Shown here in pieces: positions 8,810 to 17,483 of a stretch of DNA of 64,000 nt (its first letter is position 1; each line of letters starts with the position of its first letter). The stretch covers positions 21,391 to 85,390 of the forward strand of contig JAMSKV010000015.1 in the NCBI GenBank assembly GCA_024515975.1. The letters run 5' to 3'. This DNA comes from Endosaccharibacter trunci (GTDB lineage Bacteria > Pseudomonadota > Alphaproteobacteria > Acetobacterales > Acetobacteraceae). The translations under genes and the position numbers were made by a program. The notes under the pieces were generated by a model, which worked only from the letters and a program-made list of their open reading frames with translations, was not told the DNA's origin and did no database searches.

Positions 8810-9565
8810 TTACAGATGGACCCCGCCCGCCACCTCGATGCGCTGGCCGTTCACCCAGCCCATCGCCCCGCTCAGCACCGCGGCGATCACGGGGCCCACA
8901 TCGCCCGGCAGTCCCACCCGCCCCAGGGCGGTCTGTCTGGCGATCGCCTCGTTGATCTCCGGCCGGTCGCGCACCATCCCGCCGCTGAAATCGGTCGCGA
9001 TCGCACCCGGCGCCACGGCATTGACCGCGATCCGGCGCGGCCCCAGCTCCAGCGCCATGTAGCGGGTGAGGGAGTCCACGGCCGCCTTCATCGGCCCGTA
9101 GGCGATGCGCCCCGGATAACAGAAGCGCGCCAGGCCGGAGGACAGGTTCACGATGCGGCCGCCATCGCGCATCAGCGGCAGAAGCGTCTGCGTCAGCAGA
9201 AGCGGCGCCTTGACGTGGATCGCGAACATCGCGTCCAGCTCCGCCTCGGTCACGTCCGCCAACGTCGCGCTCGACGCGGTGCCGGCATTGTTCACGAGAT
9301 AGTCGAACCGGTCCGCATCCCAGCCGGCCAGGACCTCCCCTACGCGTTCGGCGAAGGCGACGAACCCGTCCGTCCGCGACGCATCCCATTGAAGCGCGGC
9401 CGAGGGGGCGCCGGAATCCGCCGCCAGACGTGTGACCTCCTCCGCGGCGTCCTGGTTGCTGTTGAAAGTGAGGATCGTGCGCACGCCTTGCGCTGCCAGC
9501 TGCAGAACGGTGTCGCGGCCGATGCCGCGGCTGCCGCCGGTGACGATGGCGATGGGTGTCTGCAT
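8810..9565 (-). CDS. Short-chain dehydrogenase/reductase (SDR)
   Basis: A classical NAD(P)-dependent SDR of 251 residues: TGGSRGIG cofactor loop near residues 9-16, NNAG motif, catalytic serine region (NLSSGLAR) and YGPMK for the Tyr-x3-Lys pair, ending with a VNGQRIEVAGG tail. The start at 9565 has AAGGA at suitable spacing; the longer frame lacks this. It is divergent from a LysR regulator 104 bases away, so it is probably that regulator's target. The substrate cannot be read from the sequence. Confidence 0.92.
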   Translation of the reverse strand: MQTPIAIVTGGSRGIGRDTVLQLAAQGVRTILTFNSNQDAAEEVTRLAADSGAPSAALQWDASRTDGFVAFAERVGEVLAGWDADRFDYLVNNAGTASSATLADVTEAELDAMFAIHVKAPLLLTQTLLPLMRDGGRIVNLSSGLARFCYPGRIAYGPMKAAVDSLTRYMALELGPRRIAVNAVAPGAIATDFSGGMVRDRPEINEAIARQTALGRVGLPGDVGPVIAAVLSGAMGWVNGQRIEVAGGVHL

Positions 9566-9648
9566 GGGATGTCGTCCTTGATCCATGTGCGGGCGCATCC
9601 TCGCCGGCGTGCACTGTTCCGATAAGCCTGTGGTTTCCGACAGGACTT

Positions 9649-9663
9649 TTCCGCTATACGGAA
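9649..9663. promoter_or_regulatory. Palindromic LysR-type operator candidate between SDR and lysR
   Basis: TTCCGCTATACGGAA is a perfect 5-base inverted repeat in T-N11-A form, seven bases before the LysR start codon. A second imperfect palindrome, CCTGT-N8-ACAGG, lies at 9627-9644. LysR-type regulators typically bind T-N11-A sites in divergent intergenic regions, so these are the obvious candidates for binding and autoregulation. Confidence 0.5.
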
Positions 9664-9669
9664 CAATTC

Positions 9670-10593
9670 ATGGACCGTTTGCGCACGCTCGACCTGTTCG
9701 TCCGCATCGTCGATCGCGGCAGCTTCACCGCCGCTGCGGCTGAACTCGGCATTTCGCGTCCCGTCGCCACGGCCGCCATACGCGCGCTGGAGGAGCGCCT
9801 CGGCACGCGCCTGCTGGAACGCAGCACTCGCCATGTTCGCCCGACCACCGACGGCCTGACCTATTGCCGCAGCGCCCGATCGATCCTGGCAGGGCTGGAA
9901 GATGCCGACCGCGCGGTCGGCGGCTCCGTGTCCGGCACCGTGCGCGTGGATGTGCCCGGCAATATCGCCCGCACCCTGCTCCTGCCCGCCCTGCCGCCGC
10001 TGCTGCGGGCCCATCCCGGCTTGCAGCTGCTGTTCGGGGAAGGGGAGCGCTTCGTCGATCTGCTGCGCGAAGGGGTCGATTGCGTGGTGCGCTCCGGCAC
10101 GCTCGTCAGCAGCGACATGGTCGCGCGCCGTGTGGGCGCGTTCGAGGAGATCGTCTGCGCCAGCCCGGACTATCTGCGCCGCCACGGGACGCCGGCGACG
10201 CCGGACGATCTCGACGGTCATGAAGCCGTCGGCTTCGTTTCGTCCCGCACCGGCGCGGTGCTGCCGCTCGAATTCCAGCAGAATGGCGTCGTCCGCGAGA
10301 TCTTGCTGCCGTCCCGCGTTCTGGTCACCACGGGCGGCGTCGGAAACGAGGCCGCCTGCCAGGGCTTCGGCCTGTATCAGGCCCCGAAACGCGGCTTCCT
10401 GCCGATGCTCCGTGCCGGCGTGCTGGTAGAGGTGCTGGCCGGGTTCAGGCCGCCGCCTACGCCGGTCTCGGTCATGCACCACAGCCATCGTCAGGTGCCG
10501 GCCCGCCTCCGCGTCGTGCTGGATTGGCTCGCGGACACGTTGCAGGCCGCCTTGGCCGAGGAACTGGACACGACCCCGGGTTCGGTGCCTTGA
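9670..10593 (+). CDS. LysR-family transcriptional regulator
   Basis: The 307-residue protein starts MDRLRTLDLFVRIVDRGSF, the typical LysR winged-helix N-terminus, with the recognition region AAAELGISRPVATAAIRALE and LGTRLLERSTR, followed by a substrate-binding domain (about 90-295). The longer frame extending into the SDR gene was rejected because homology starts at this ATG. It faces the SDR gene with two palindromes between them and probably controls it. The inducer is unknown. Confidence 0.93.
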   Translation: MDRLRTLDLFVRIVDRGSFTAAAAELGISRPVATAAIRALEERLGTRLLERSTRHVRPTTDGLTYCRSARSILAGLEDADRAVGGSVSGTVRVDVPGNIARTLLLPALPPLLRAHPGLQLLFGEGERFVDLLREGVDCVVRSGTLVSSDMVARRVGAFEEIVCASPDYLRRHGTPATPDDLDGHEAVGFVSSRTGAVLPLEFQQNGVVREILLPSRVLVTTGGVGNEAACQGFGLYQAPKRGFLPMLRAGVLVEVLAGFRPPPTPVSVMHHSHRQVPARLRVVLDWLADTLQAALAEELDTTPGSVP

Positions 10594-10622
10594 GAGAGGT
10601 TCAACCCAGACGGAACCGCTTC

Positions 10623-11108
10623 ATGACAGCATTCACGCCGAACCCGCCCTTCCGGCTTCGCCAGAATGCCAATCGCCCCCTGGTCGTCGCCGCCCTGCTG
10701 GTGGCGTCGGCTTTCGGCGCGTCGCGCGAGGCACAGGCCGGAAGCTGTTCGGACCGGCGTGCCCAGCTCGCCGCCACGGCGGCGGAAACCCTGCCGAACT
10801 GGAGCGCCGTGACGCGCTACTGGAAGCATTTCCGCAGCTGCGAGGGCGATGCGCTGCATCAGACCGTGTCCGGGGCGATCGGCGCCCTGCTGGTCGTGCA
10901 CTGGAACCAGCTTCCGGCCCTGGCGGCCGAGGTGCGCCGCCAGCCGAAGCTGCGCGGCTTCGTCCTGGCGCATATCGACGACACGCTGGACCGTGACCAG
11001 GTCACGCGGATCCGGCAGGAGGCCGGCGCAAGCTGCCCGCGCGGCGCCCGCTCGCTCTGCGCGGATATCAGGCAGGCCGCCACGAGAACGCTGGATCGCG
11101 CCGCATGA
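10623..11108 (+). CDS. Secreted protein of unknown function
   Basis: A 161-residue protein with a signal peptide (hydrophobic LVVAALLVASAFGA, cleavage near AQAG) and four cysteines in the mature part (GSCSD, RSCEG, ASCPRG, SLCAD), consistent with two disulfides in the periplasm. The mature part is mostly helical, with a conserved-looking LPNWSAVTRYWKHFRSCEG segment. The ATG at 10623 is taken because it begins the signal peptide. It overlaps the following SGNH hydrolase by 4 bases, so the two are co-translated. I do not recognise the family. Confidence 0.75.
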   Translation: MTAFTPNPPFRLRQNANRPLVVAALLVASAFGASREAQAGSCSDRRAQLAATAAETLPNWSAVTRYWKHFRSCEGDALHQTVSGAIGALLVVHWNQLPALAAEVRRQPKLRGFVLAHIDDTLDRDQVTRIRQEAGASCPRGARSLCADIRQAATRTLDRAA

Positions 11109-11728
11109 GCGCCGCCCGCTCCCTGCCGCGCTGGGCGTCCAAGCTCGGATCGGGCGGCCCCGTCCGCATCACCTGCTTCGGCTCTTCCACCACTGAGGGC
11201 TATGGCGCCAGCGCGCCGGAGCGCAGCTATCCGGAGGTGATGCGTCGCCGTCTGGAGCCCTTCTTTCCCCGTGGCCTGGTGCTCAACAATCGCGGCATCA
11301 GCGGCGAAAGCGCGCTGGAGATGGACGGACGCATCGACGACGTGATCCGGACCGAGCCCGATCTGGTGATCTGGCAGACCGGCTCGAACGACGTCAGCCG
11401 CCCGGTGCCGCTGGCGCTGTTCGAACACCTTACGCGCGACGGGCTCCAGCGCCTGCGCGACGCCGGTGCCGAGATCGCGATCATGGACCAGCAATACAGC
11501 ACCGCCCTGGAAGCCTTCGACACGCTGCCGGAGTTCATCCGGTCGCTGCACGCCTTGGCGGAGGCGTTCGGCGCGCCCGTGTTCCCGCGCTACGCGCTGA
11601 TGCGCGCCTGGTGCGACGAGGGGCGTTTCACCATCGACACCTTGTCGCCCGACGGCACCCATATGACCGACGAGGGCTACCGTCTGCTGGGCGAGGCGGT
11701 GGCAGACTGGCTGCTGACTCCGGCCTGA
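11105..11728 (+). CDS. SGNH/GDSL-type hydrolase
   Basis: This 207-residue hydrolase has the blocks of the SGNH superfamily: block I as FGSSTTEGYG (serine nucleophile, with GSS instead of GDS), the NRGISGESA glycine block, GSND as block III, and DGTHMTDEGY with the catalytic Asp and His near the C-terminus. Such enzymes are esterases, lipases or carbohydrate deacetylases. No signal peptide is visible, so it is probably cytoplasmic despite overlapping a gene for a secreted protein. Confidence 0.88.
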   Translation: MSAARSLPRWASKLGSGGPVRITCFGSSTTEGYGASAPERSYPEVMRRRLEPFFPRGLVLNNRGISGESALEMDGRIDDVIRTEPDLVIWQTGSNDVSRPVPLALFEHLTRDGLQRLRDAGAEIAIMDQQYSTALEAFDTLPEFIRSLHALAEAFGAPVFPRYALMRAWCDEGRFTIDTLSPDGTHMTDEGYRLLGEAVADWLLTPA

Positions 11729-11822
11729 GGCTTCTGCGCATCGAACGTTCTCGATGCCGCCCTTGCGGGGCGGCGACGCGCGTGAGCAGACTCGCCGGCC
11801 TCCAGGAGCACAGATAAAGCCC

Positions 11823-13412
11823 ATGCCGATCCGCCCGATCCCTTCCCTGCGCGCCGCGTGTCTGGCCACGGCCATGGTGCTCGCGGGCGCGACGGTGCCG
11901 CCGTTCGGCAGCGTCGCCGAGGCGCGCCCGGCGCCGGACAGCTTCGCCGATCTGGCGGCGAAGCTGTTGCCGTCGGTGGTGAATATTTCCTCCACCGGCA
12001 CCGCCACGGACGAGAGCGACGACGATGACGACGATGCGCCGCAGGGCGACGACAATGGCGACAAGAACGGCAAGAAGGCGCCCAACGACGCGCCGCAGGT
12101 CCCGACCTTTCCCCCCGGCTCGCCGTTCGAGAAGTTCTTCCGCGACTTCATGAACAAGCATCGCCGCGCCCAGCCCGGCCAGACGCCGAACCAGAAGTCC
12201 GACCCGGAGGCGACCGGGCGCAAGATGCAGAGCCTGGGCTCCGGCTTCATCATCGACCCGTCCGGTCTCGTGGTCACCAACAACCATGTCATCAAGGGCG
12301 CCGATTCCATCACCGTGACCCTGCAGGACAACACGGTGCTGAAGGCCAGACTGCTCGGCCATGACGACAAGACCGATCTGGCGTTGCTGAAGATCGACAG
12401 CCCCAAGCCGCTGCCGGCGGTCTCGTTCGGGGACAGCGACAAGGAGCGCGTTGGCGACTGGGTGCTGGCGATCGGCAACCCGTTCGGCCTGTCCGGCACC
12501 GTCACCGCCGGCATCGTGTCCTCGCGCGGCCGCTCGCTCGACAGCGGCCCGTATGACGATTTCATCCAGACCGACGCGCCGATCAACCGCGGCAATTCGG
12601 GCGGCCCGCTCTTCGACATGGATGGCGGCGTGATCGGCATCAACACCGCGATCTATTCGCCCTCCGGCGGCTCGATCGGCATCGGTTTCGCGATCCCGTC
12701 CAACGAGGCCAAGCGCGTGATCGATCAGCTGCGCCAGTTCGGCAAGGCGCGGCGCGGCTGGATCGGCGTGCGCATCCAGGATGTCACGCAGGATATCGCG
12801 GATGGGCTCGGGTTGCCCTCGTCCAAGGGGGCGCTGATCGCCGGGGTGGACAAGGACGGCCCCGCCGCCAAGGCCGGGCTGAAGAGCGGCGACGTGATCG
12901 AGCAGGTCGGCGGCCAGAAGGCGGATGGGCGCTCCCTGCCCAGGATCGTCGGCGAAACCCCGATCGGCACCGCCGTGCCGGTGGTGGTCTGGCGCGACGG
13001 CAAGTCGCAGACGCTCCAGGTCACGGTGCGCGATTTCCCGGAGGACAAGCCGAAGCCGGCGCAGGCGCCGCCCGCCAAGACCGCCCCCGCGCCGTCCTCG
13101 ATGGAGATCGGCGCCACCGGCCTGACCCTGGCGCCGATCGACGATTCCGCGCGCGAGAAATACGATCTCGGCGATGCGCAGAAAGGCGCGGTGGTTACCG
13201 CCGTCCGCAAGAACAGCCCCGCCGCCGAACGCGGCGTGCGGGAAGGCGACGTGATCGTCGAAGTGCAGCAGAGCGCCGTCAACGAACCGAACGATGTGCG
13301 TCAGGCCGTCGAGGACGCCCATAAACGCAAGCGCCCGTCCGTGGTGATGCTGGTCCAGAACGGCGACGGCATGCGCTGGGTGCCGCTTCCGGTCGGCAGC
13401 GACGGCAAGTGA
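11823..13412 (+). CDS. degP: HtrA/DegP-family periplasmic serine protease
   Basis: A Do-like protease (529 aa) for periplasmic protein quality control. It has a signal peptide, then a trypsin-like domain with the triad in NNHVIKG (His), DLALLKID (Asp) and NRGNSGGPL (Ser), followed by two PDZ domains (about 305-395 and 425-520). Between the signal peptide and the protease domain is an insert rich in acidic residues (a DDDDDD run, then DDNGDKNGKK), placed at the loop LA region. The ATG at 11823 begins the signal peptide; the longer frame upstream does not. Its stop overlaps the start of the VOC gene. Confidence 0.95.
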   Translation: MPIRPIPSLRAACLATAMVLAGATVPPFGSVAEARPAPDSFADLAAKLLPSVVNISSTGTATDESDDDDDDAPQGDDNGDKNGKKAPNDAPQVPTFPPGSPFEKFFRDFMNKHRRAQPGQTPNQKSDPEATGRKMQSLGSGFIIDPSGLVVTNNHVIKGADSITVTLQDNTVLKARLLGHDDKTDLALLKIDSPKPLPAVSFGDSDKERVGDWVLAIGNPFGLSGTVTAGIVSSRGRSLDSGPYDDFIQTDAPINRGNSGGPLFDMDGGVIGINTAIYSPSGGSIGIGFAIPSNEAKRVIDQLRQFGKARRGWIGVRIQDVTQDIADGLGLPSSKGALIAGVDKDGPAAKAGLKSGDVIEQVGGQKADGRSLPRIVGETPIGTAVPVVVWRDGKSQTLQVTVRDFPEDKPKPAQAPPAKTAPAPSSMEIGATGLTLAPIDDSAREKYDLGDAQKGAVVTAVRKNSPAAERGVREGDVIVEVQQSAVNEPNDVRQAVEDAHKRKRPSVVMLVQNGDGMRWVPLPVGSDGK

Positions 13413-13873
13413 GCGAGGCGGCTCCCGCGATCCTGCGTGCCGACCATGTCGGTTTTGCCGTGGCCTCGCTCGACGCGGCGCTGCGCTTCTGGATCGACGG
13501 GCTGGGTGCGACGCTGGAACGCGAGGGGGAGATGGCAGGTGCGTTCCTGCAGGAGGTGACCGGCGCGCCGGACGCCACCGTGCGCATGGCCGTCGTCTCG
13601 TTCGCCGGACTGGAGATCGAGCTGCTTGACTATGCCGGCCCTGATCGTCCGGCGTCGCCGCAGAAACCCTTCCATCCCGGTTTCGCGCATCTGGCGCTGA
13701 TGGTCGCCGACCTCCCCGCCGTCCTGGCCCGGATCGCGCCCCATGGATGGCGCCCGGCCGGAACGCCGCAACGCATCCCGGTCGGCGCGCGCGCCGGAAC
13801 CCTGGTGGTCTATGTCACCGGCCCTGACGGGGCGACCATCGAACTGATGCAGCCGGCCGACACCGCCGGATAA
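13409..13873 (+). CDS. VOC-family protein, methylmalonyl-CoA epimerase-like
   Basis: A 154-residue vicinal-oxygen-chelate protein with two beta-alpha-beta-beta-beta modules. Metal-ligand candidates are His in RADHVGFAV, Glu in LEIELLDY, His in FAHLALMV and Glu in ATIELMQP, an arrangement typical of methylmalonyl-CoA epimerases and glyoxalases. The start is a GTG overlapping the HtrA stop, so translation is coupled. No methylmalonyl-CoA mutase is nearby, so the epimerase function is only a family-based guess. Confidence 0.8.
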   Translation: MSEAAPAILRADHVGFAVASLDAALRFWIDGLGATLEREGEMAGAFLQEVTGAPDATVRMAVVSFAGLEIELLDYAGPDRPASPQKPFHPGFAHLALMVADLPAVLARIAPHGWRPAGTPQRIPVGARAGTLVVYVTGPDGATIELMQPADTAG

Positions 13874-14098
13874 GCCGTTTACACGCCTGGCATTTTCCGC
13901 CGTCCCGAAGGCACTGACTGGCGCAGACGGGAGACTGCAGACGACGGGCAGGGCCAGAAATCCCCCCATCGCGCTTGCCGATCGATCGGCGCCCGACGGC
14001 GAACACCATCCGCTTTGGCTCATCGCGGCCGATGCGCGCAGGGTTCGAGGCCACCTGGCTGAGTCCCGGAACACAAATCCTCCGGCCGGGGATGGACG

Positions 14099-15295
14099 AT
14101 GCGCGCCCGGCTGCGTTCAATCCGCCTCCCCGCACAGGACCGGATACTCAGCTTGCCTACAACCCAGGCCGTTCAGGCCACGACCGACCGACCAGGCCCG
14201 ATCCGCCGGTCGCTGCAGGCCCTGCGCAACAGCGGGCCGGAGATGCGCCAGACCGTCCGCATGCTGGTCTCGGTGTTCCTGTCCGACGTCGTCGCGCACC
14301 TTGCCGGCCTGAACGAACCGTACTGGGCGCTGATCACCGCCGTGATCGTCACCCAGGCCAAGGTCAGTGCCACGCTGGAAGCCGGGCGCGACCAGATCGT
14401 CGGCACGCTGGTCGGCGCCCTGTTCGGGGCCGGCGCGATCGCGCTGGCGCTGCTCGGCCTGCCCAGGATGCCGGTCTTCGCCCTGCTGCTGGTGCCGCTG
14501 GCGATCATGGCCGCGTTCAAGCCCAATCTCCGGCTGGCCAGCGTCACGCTGGTGGTGGTGTTCCTGTTCCCCACCACCGCGAACGATCCGTTCAGCCGGC
14601 CGATCGACCGAACCCTCGCGATCCTGGTCGGCGCCGCCGTTTCCCTGCTGGTGTCGTTCCTGGTGTTCCATTCCCGCTCGCGCACCCAGGTGTTCCGTTC
14701 CGCCGCGGCCATGCTCGACACGATGCGCGCCACGCAAGCGGCCGTGCTGCACGCGCGAATCCCGATCGCCGAGGTGGAGCACCTGAACGACGCCACGTCG
14801 GAGGTGCTCAAGACGCTGGTCACCGCCATCGTGGATGCGCGGCGCGAACGCCTGGGCGCGCTCGACCAGCACGAACCGCTCATGGTGCGTCTGGTGCCCA
14901 TGCTGCGGCGGCTGCAGAGCGACGTGCTGTTCGTCGCGCGCGGCTTGGACGAGACCCTCACCGATGCAGGACCCGACGCGCAGCCGCTGCCGGAGCTTGC
15001 CGCCATCTCCGATGCGATCGGCGCGGTGATGGACGCGCTGCGTCAGGCGATGGACCAGGAAGCCGAAACCAAGCGGCACGCCAGCGGGCTGGGCTGCGCG
15101 CAGATCGTCGCCCTGTCGTCGCTGCTGGAAGCGCTGGGCGATCGCGCCGGCCCGCTGCCGCGCTTCACTCTGGAGATGCTGCTCCGGGACCTGCTCGACA
15201 TGGTGCAGGCGCTCGACCCCGACGCCAAGCTGGATCTTCCGGCCCGCGCCCCTTCCAGACGCGCGAACGCCATCGCTCCCGAGCCGGCACCATGA
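14099..15295 (+). CDS. FUSC-family membrane transporter
   Basis: The 398-residue protein has a membrane half (about 50-195) with five or six hydrophobic helices and the FUSC signature NEPYWALITAVIVTQ, followed by a helical cytoplasmic region. FUSC/ArAE proteins export aromatic acids and similar compounds. It is shorter than full-length two-repeat members (about 650-700 aa) and corresponds to a single-repeat form. The stop overlaps the start of a DapA-like aldolase (ATGA), suggesting a linked function. The start is uncertain: no strong ribosome site is seen, and an internal ATG at 14243 is possible. Confidence 0.82.
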   Translation: MRARLRSIRLPAQDRILSLPTTQAVQATTDRPGPIRRSLQALRNSGPEMRQTVRMLVSVFLSDVVAHLAGLNEPYWALITAVIVTQAKVSATLEAGRDQIVGTLVGALFGAGAIALALLGLPRMPVFALLLVPLAIMAAFKPNLRLASVTLVVVFLFPTTANDPFSRPIDRTLAILVGAAVSLLVSFLVFHSRSRTQVFRSAAAMLDTMRATQAAVLHARIPIAEVEHLNDATSEVLKTLVTAIVDARRERLGALDQHEPLMVRLVPMLRRLQSDVLFVARGLDETLTDAGPDAQPLPELAAISDAIGAVMDALRQAMDQEAETKRHASGLGCAQIVALSSLLEALGDRAGPLPRFTLEMLLRDLLDMVQALDPDAKLDLPARAPSRRANAIAPEPAP

Positions 15296-16179
15296 CACCG
15301 TTCACGGGACTCCTCGCCTATCCGATCACGCCTGCGGACCGGTCCGGCCGGGTCGATGCGGAGGCAATGGAAGCGCTGGCCGACCGGCTCGCGGAAAGCG
15401 GGGTCGACGGGATCGGCGTGCTCGGCAGCACCGGCACCTATATGTTCCTGCGTCGCGACGAGCGCCGCCGTGCCGTCCGGGCGGCCCTGCGCGGTGCGCG
15501 CGGGCGCGTGCCGGTCACGGTGGGAATCGGCGCGCTGCGTACGGACGGTACGATCCAGGCCGCCACGGACGCGGCGGAAGACGGCGCCGACGGGCTGCTG
15601 CTGGCGCCGGTCTCCTACACGCCGCTGTTCCAGCACGAAGTCGCCGCGCATGTCCGCGCCGTCTCGACCGCCACCGCGCTGCCGCTGTGCCTCTACGACA
15701 ACCCGGCCACCACCGGCTTCCGGTTCGAGCCGGACCTGCTGCGCGCATGCGGTCGGCTGCCGACGGTGGTGGCGGTGAAGCGTCCGGCCCCGCCGGAGGG
15801 CGCCCCGGGCTGGCTGGCCGAGCAGCGGGCGCTGTTCCGCGCCGACGTCGCGATCGGCTGTTCGGTGGATTGGCACGCGGGCGCCGCCCTGCTGGCCGGA
15901 GCGGATGCCTGGCACGCGGTCCTGGCCGGGGTTCTGCCCGCGCCCTGCATCGCTCTCGCCCGTGCGGCGAAAGCGGGCGACGCAGAGAGCGTCGGCGTGC
16001 TCAACGCGAGGCTGGAGCCGGTCTGGGCCCTGTTCCGGGAGCTCGGCAGCATCCGCGTGGTGAGCGCCATGGCCAAATTGCTCGGCATCGCCAATGCCGA
16101 TCCGCCCGCACCGATCCTGCCGCCCGACGCCGGCACGATCAGCCGGATCGGCACCGCGCTGGACGCGCTGAGGACCTGA
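15292..16179 (+). CDS. Dihydrodipicolinate synthase/N-acetylneuraminate lyase-family aldolase
   Basis: A 295-residue class I aldolase barrel. It has GSTGT in place of the DapA GTTGE loop, LYDNPATTGF with the catalytic Tyr, and VVAVKRPA with the Schiff-base lysine. The arginine that binds the substrate carboxylate in true DapA (usually in PGRT) is missing here, and the lysine biosynthesis context is absent, so it is probably a different 2-keto-acid aldolase rather than housekeeping DapA. It overlaps the FUSC transporter gene by 4 bases and is likely co-expressed with it. Confidence 0.85.
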   Translation: MTPFTGLLAYPITPADRSGRVDAEAMEALADRLAESGVDGIGVLGSTGTYMFLRRDERRRAVRAALRGARGRVPVTVGIGALRTDGTIQAATDAAEDGADGLLLAPVSYTPLFQHEVAAHVRAVSTATALPLCLYDNPATTGFRFEPDLLRACGRLPTVVAVKRPAPPEGAPGWLAEQRALFRADVAIGCSVDWHAGAALLAGADAWHAVLAGVLPAPCIALARAAKAGDAESVGVLNARLEPVWALFRELGSIRVVSAMAKLLGIANADPPAPILPPDAGTISRIGTALDALRT

Positions 16180-16415
16180 TCAATCGCCTAGCGGATCGGT
16201 CGAGAAGAGCGGGGCGTCGCTCCGCTGCCGTTTCTGCCGGCGCGTGCGGCGCAAATTGCCCGGCTTCGGCGAACGGGTTGGGCATCACGGCGGGATCGCG
16301 CTGGCCCTCCGCTTCGGGCAGGGAGAAGGGATCTGGGAGAACCGGCTTCGCGCCACTCCGTTGTGTGCCTGGCCGGCCAACGCCGGATCGGTGAAGCGGT
16401 TCAAGGAGACACGGC

Positions 16416-16700
16416 ATGCGGGCGATCTGGAAAGACAAGGTGATCGCGGAAAGCGACGACATCGTGACCGTCGAAGGCAACAGCTACTTTCCCGCCGACA
16501 GCGTGCGTGCGGAGCTTCTGAAGCCCAGCACCCATCGCACCGAATGCCCCTGGAAGGGCACGGCGCATTACCATTCCCTGGTGGTGGACGGCGCGGTGAA
16601 CGAGAACGCCGCCTGGTTCTATCCTGCGCCGAAACCGGCGGCCTCCGAGATCAAGGACCGGATCGCCTTCTGGAAGGGCGTGAAGATCACCGCGCAGTAG
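16416..16700 (+). CDS. DUF427-family protein
   Basis: A 94-residue cytoplasmic protein recognisable as DUF427 by RAIWKDKVIAESDDIVTVEGN, the CPWKGTAHYHSL motif and AAWFYPAPKPAA. The family is widespread, forms a small beta-rich fold, and has no established reaction. It is monocistronic here, and converges with the lipoprotein gene. The upstream AAGGAG supports the ATG start. Confidence 0.9.
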   Translation: MRAIWKDKVIAESDDIVTVEGNSYFPADSVRAELLKPSTHRTECPWKGTAHYHSLVVDGAVNENAAWFYPAPKPAASEIKDRIAFWKGVKITAQ

Positions 16701-16707
16701 CGGCGGT

Positions 16708-17283
16708 TCAGCGGGGCGTCGGCGTCGGCACGTTGGACGGTGCTGCCGCGACGGAGGCCTGCGGCTGCGGCGCGGCACTGGCCGCGCCTGGCGGAACGGC
16801 GCGGATCGAATTGTTCGTCTTGGTCGCGTCGGCGCTGTTGGCCGGTACGTCATGCGCTTCCGGATGGGCCGACAGGTAGGTCATGCAGGATCGCAGGATC
16901 GGCGTGCAATAGGCGTCGGGCGCCAGCGTCGCGTTCTTCTCGCCGGAATAGATGACCCGCATGACGCGACCGTTATCGACGCGGAACGTCGCATGGCAGT
17001 ATCCGCCGTTCGAGAAGCCGAGCCCGCCCACGACCGGGATCGAATAGCTCATCGAGGAAGACGAGGTGGCGTAGTAGGTCAGCACGTCCGTGCTGCCGAA
17101 GGTCGCATGCTGATCCGGCACGCCCAGGCAGGATTCCAGCTCCACCTCGCTCAGCCCCATCAACCTGGCCTTCGCGTTGTCGGCGATCCGGCTGTCATTC
17201 ACCGAGCAGGCACCCAGCGCAAACAGGAGCGGCAACGACGCCTTCGCGAGACGAAGGGCGGGATGGGCGATGATGCTGGACAA
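16708..17283 (-). CDS. Lipoprotein of unknown function
   Basis: The protein (191 aa) starts at a TTG that has AAGGAG nine bases upstream. The longer frame has no signal sequence, whereas this start gives a short basic region, LPLLFALGAC and a lipobox cysteine near residue 26. The mature part contains DVLTYYATSSSS and CHATFRVDNGRVMRV, reminiscent of small SmpA/BamE-like lipoproteins that detect a difference between two states, and a proline/alanine-rich C-terminal tail. The comparison is weak, so the function is unassigned. Its promoter region contains a 16-base tandem repeat. Confidence 0.8.
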   Translation of the reverse strand: MSSIIAHPALRLAKASLPLLFALGACSVNDSRIADNAKARLMGLSEVELESCLGVPDQHATFGSTDVLTYYATSSSSMSYSIPVVGGLGFSNGGYCHATFRVDNGRVMRVIYSGEKNATLAPDAYCTPILRSCMTYLSAHPEAHDVPANSADATKTNNSIRAVPPGAASAAPQPQASVAAAPSNVPTPTPR

Positions 17284-17392
17284 ATAGTTGAACTCCTTCT
17301 GGTCAGCCTGGGCAACGTCGTGTCCTCCCTGTGGTTTGATCTGGAGCCGTGCCGGCGCAGGACGAAGCGACGGATGCTCGATCTGGCACATT

Positions 17393-17424
17393 GAACCCAA
17401 GAATTTGCGAACCCAAGAATTTGC
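17393..17424. repeat. Perfect tandem duplication of a 16-base unit
   Basis: GAACCCAAGAATTTGC occurs twice head to tail, at 17393-17408 and 17409-17424, in the intergenic region between the lipoprotein gene and the cobalamin riboswitch. It could be a doubled operator or a recent slippage duplication; the sequence alone cannot decide. Confidence 0.85.
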
Positions 17425-17483
17425 GTCCGGTTGGCTCATCCGGCTTGCGCACCGGAGCGGCATGGCCCAAGCGTTGTCTGTCG

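Noticed and set aside
13975..15291. Long plus-strand frame upstream of and in phase with the DapA-like aldolase
   Set aside because: It is a shadow of the FUSC gene in another frame. The upstream part is RRR/PPP-rich and lacks any domain, whereas the aldolase begins cleanly at 15292.
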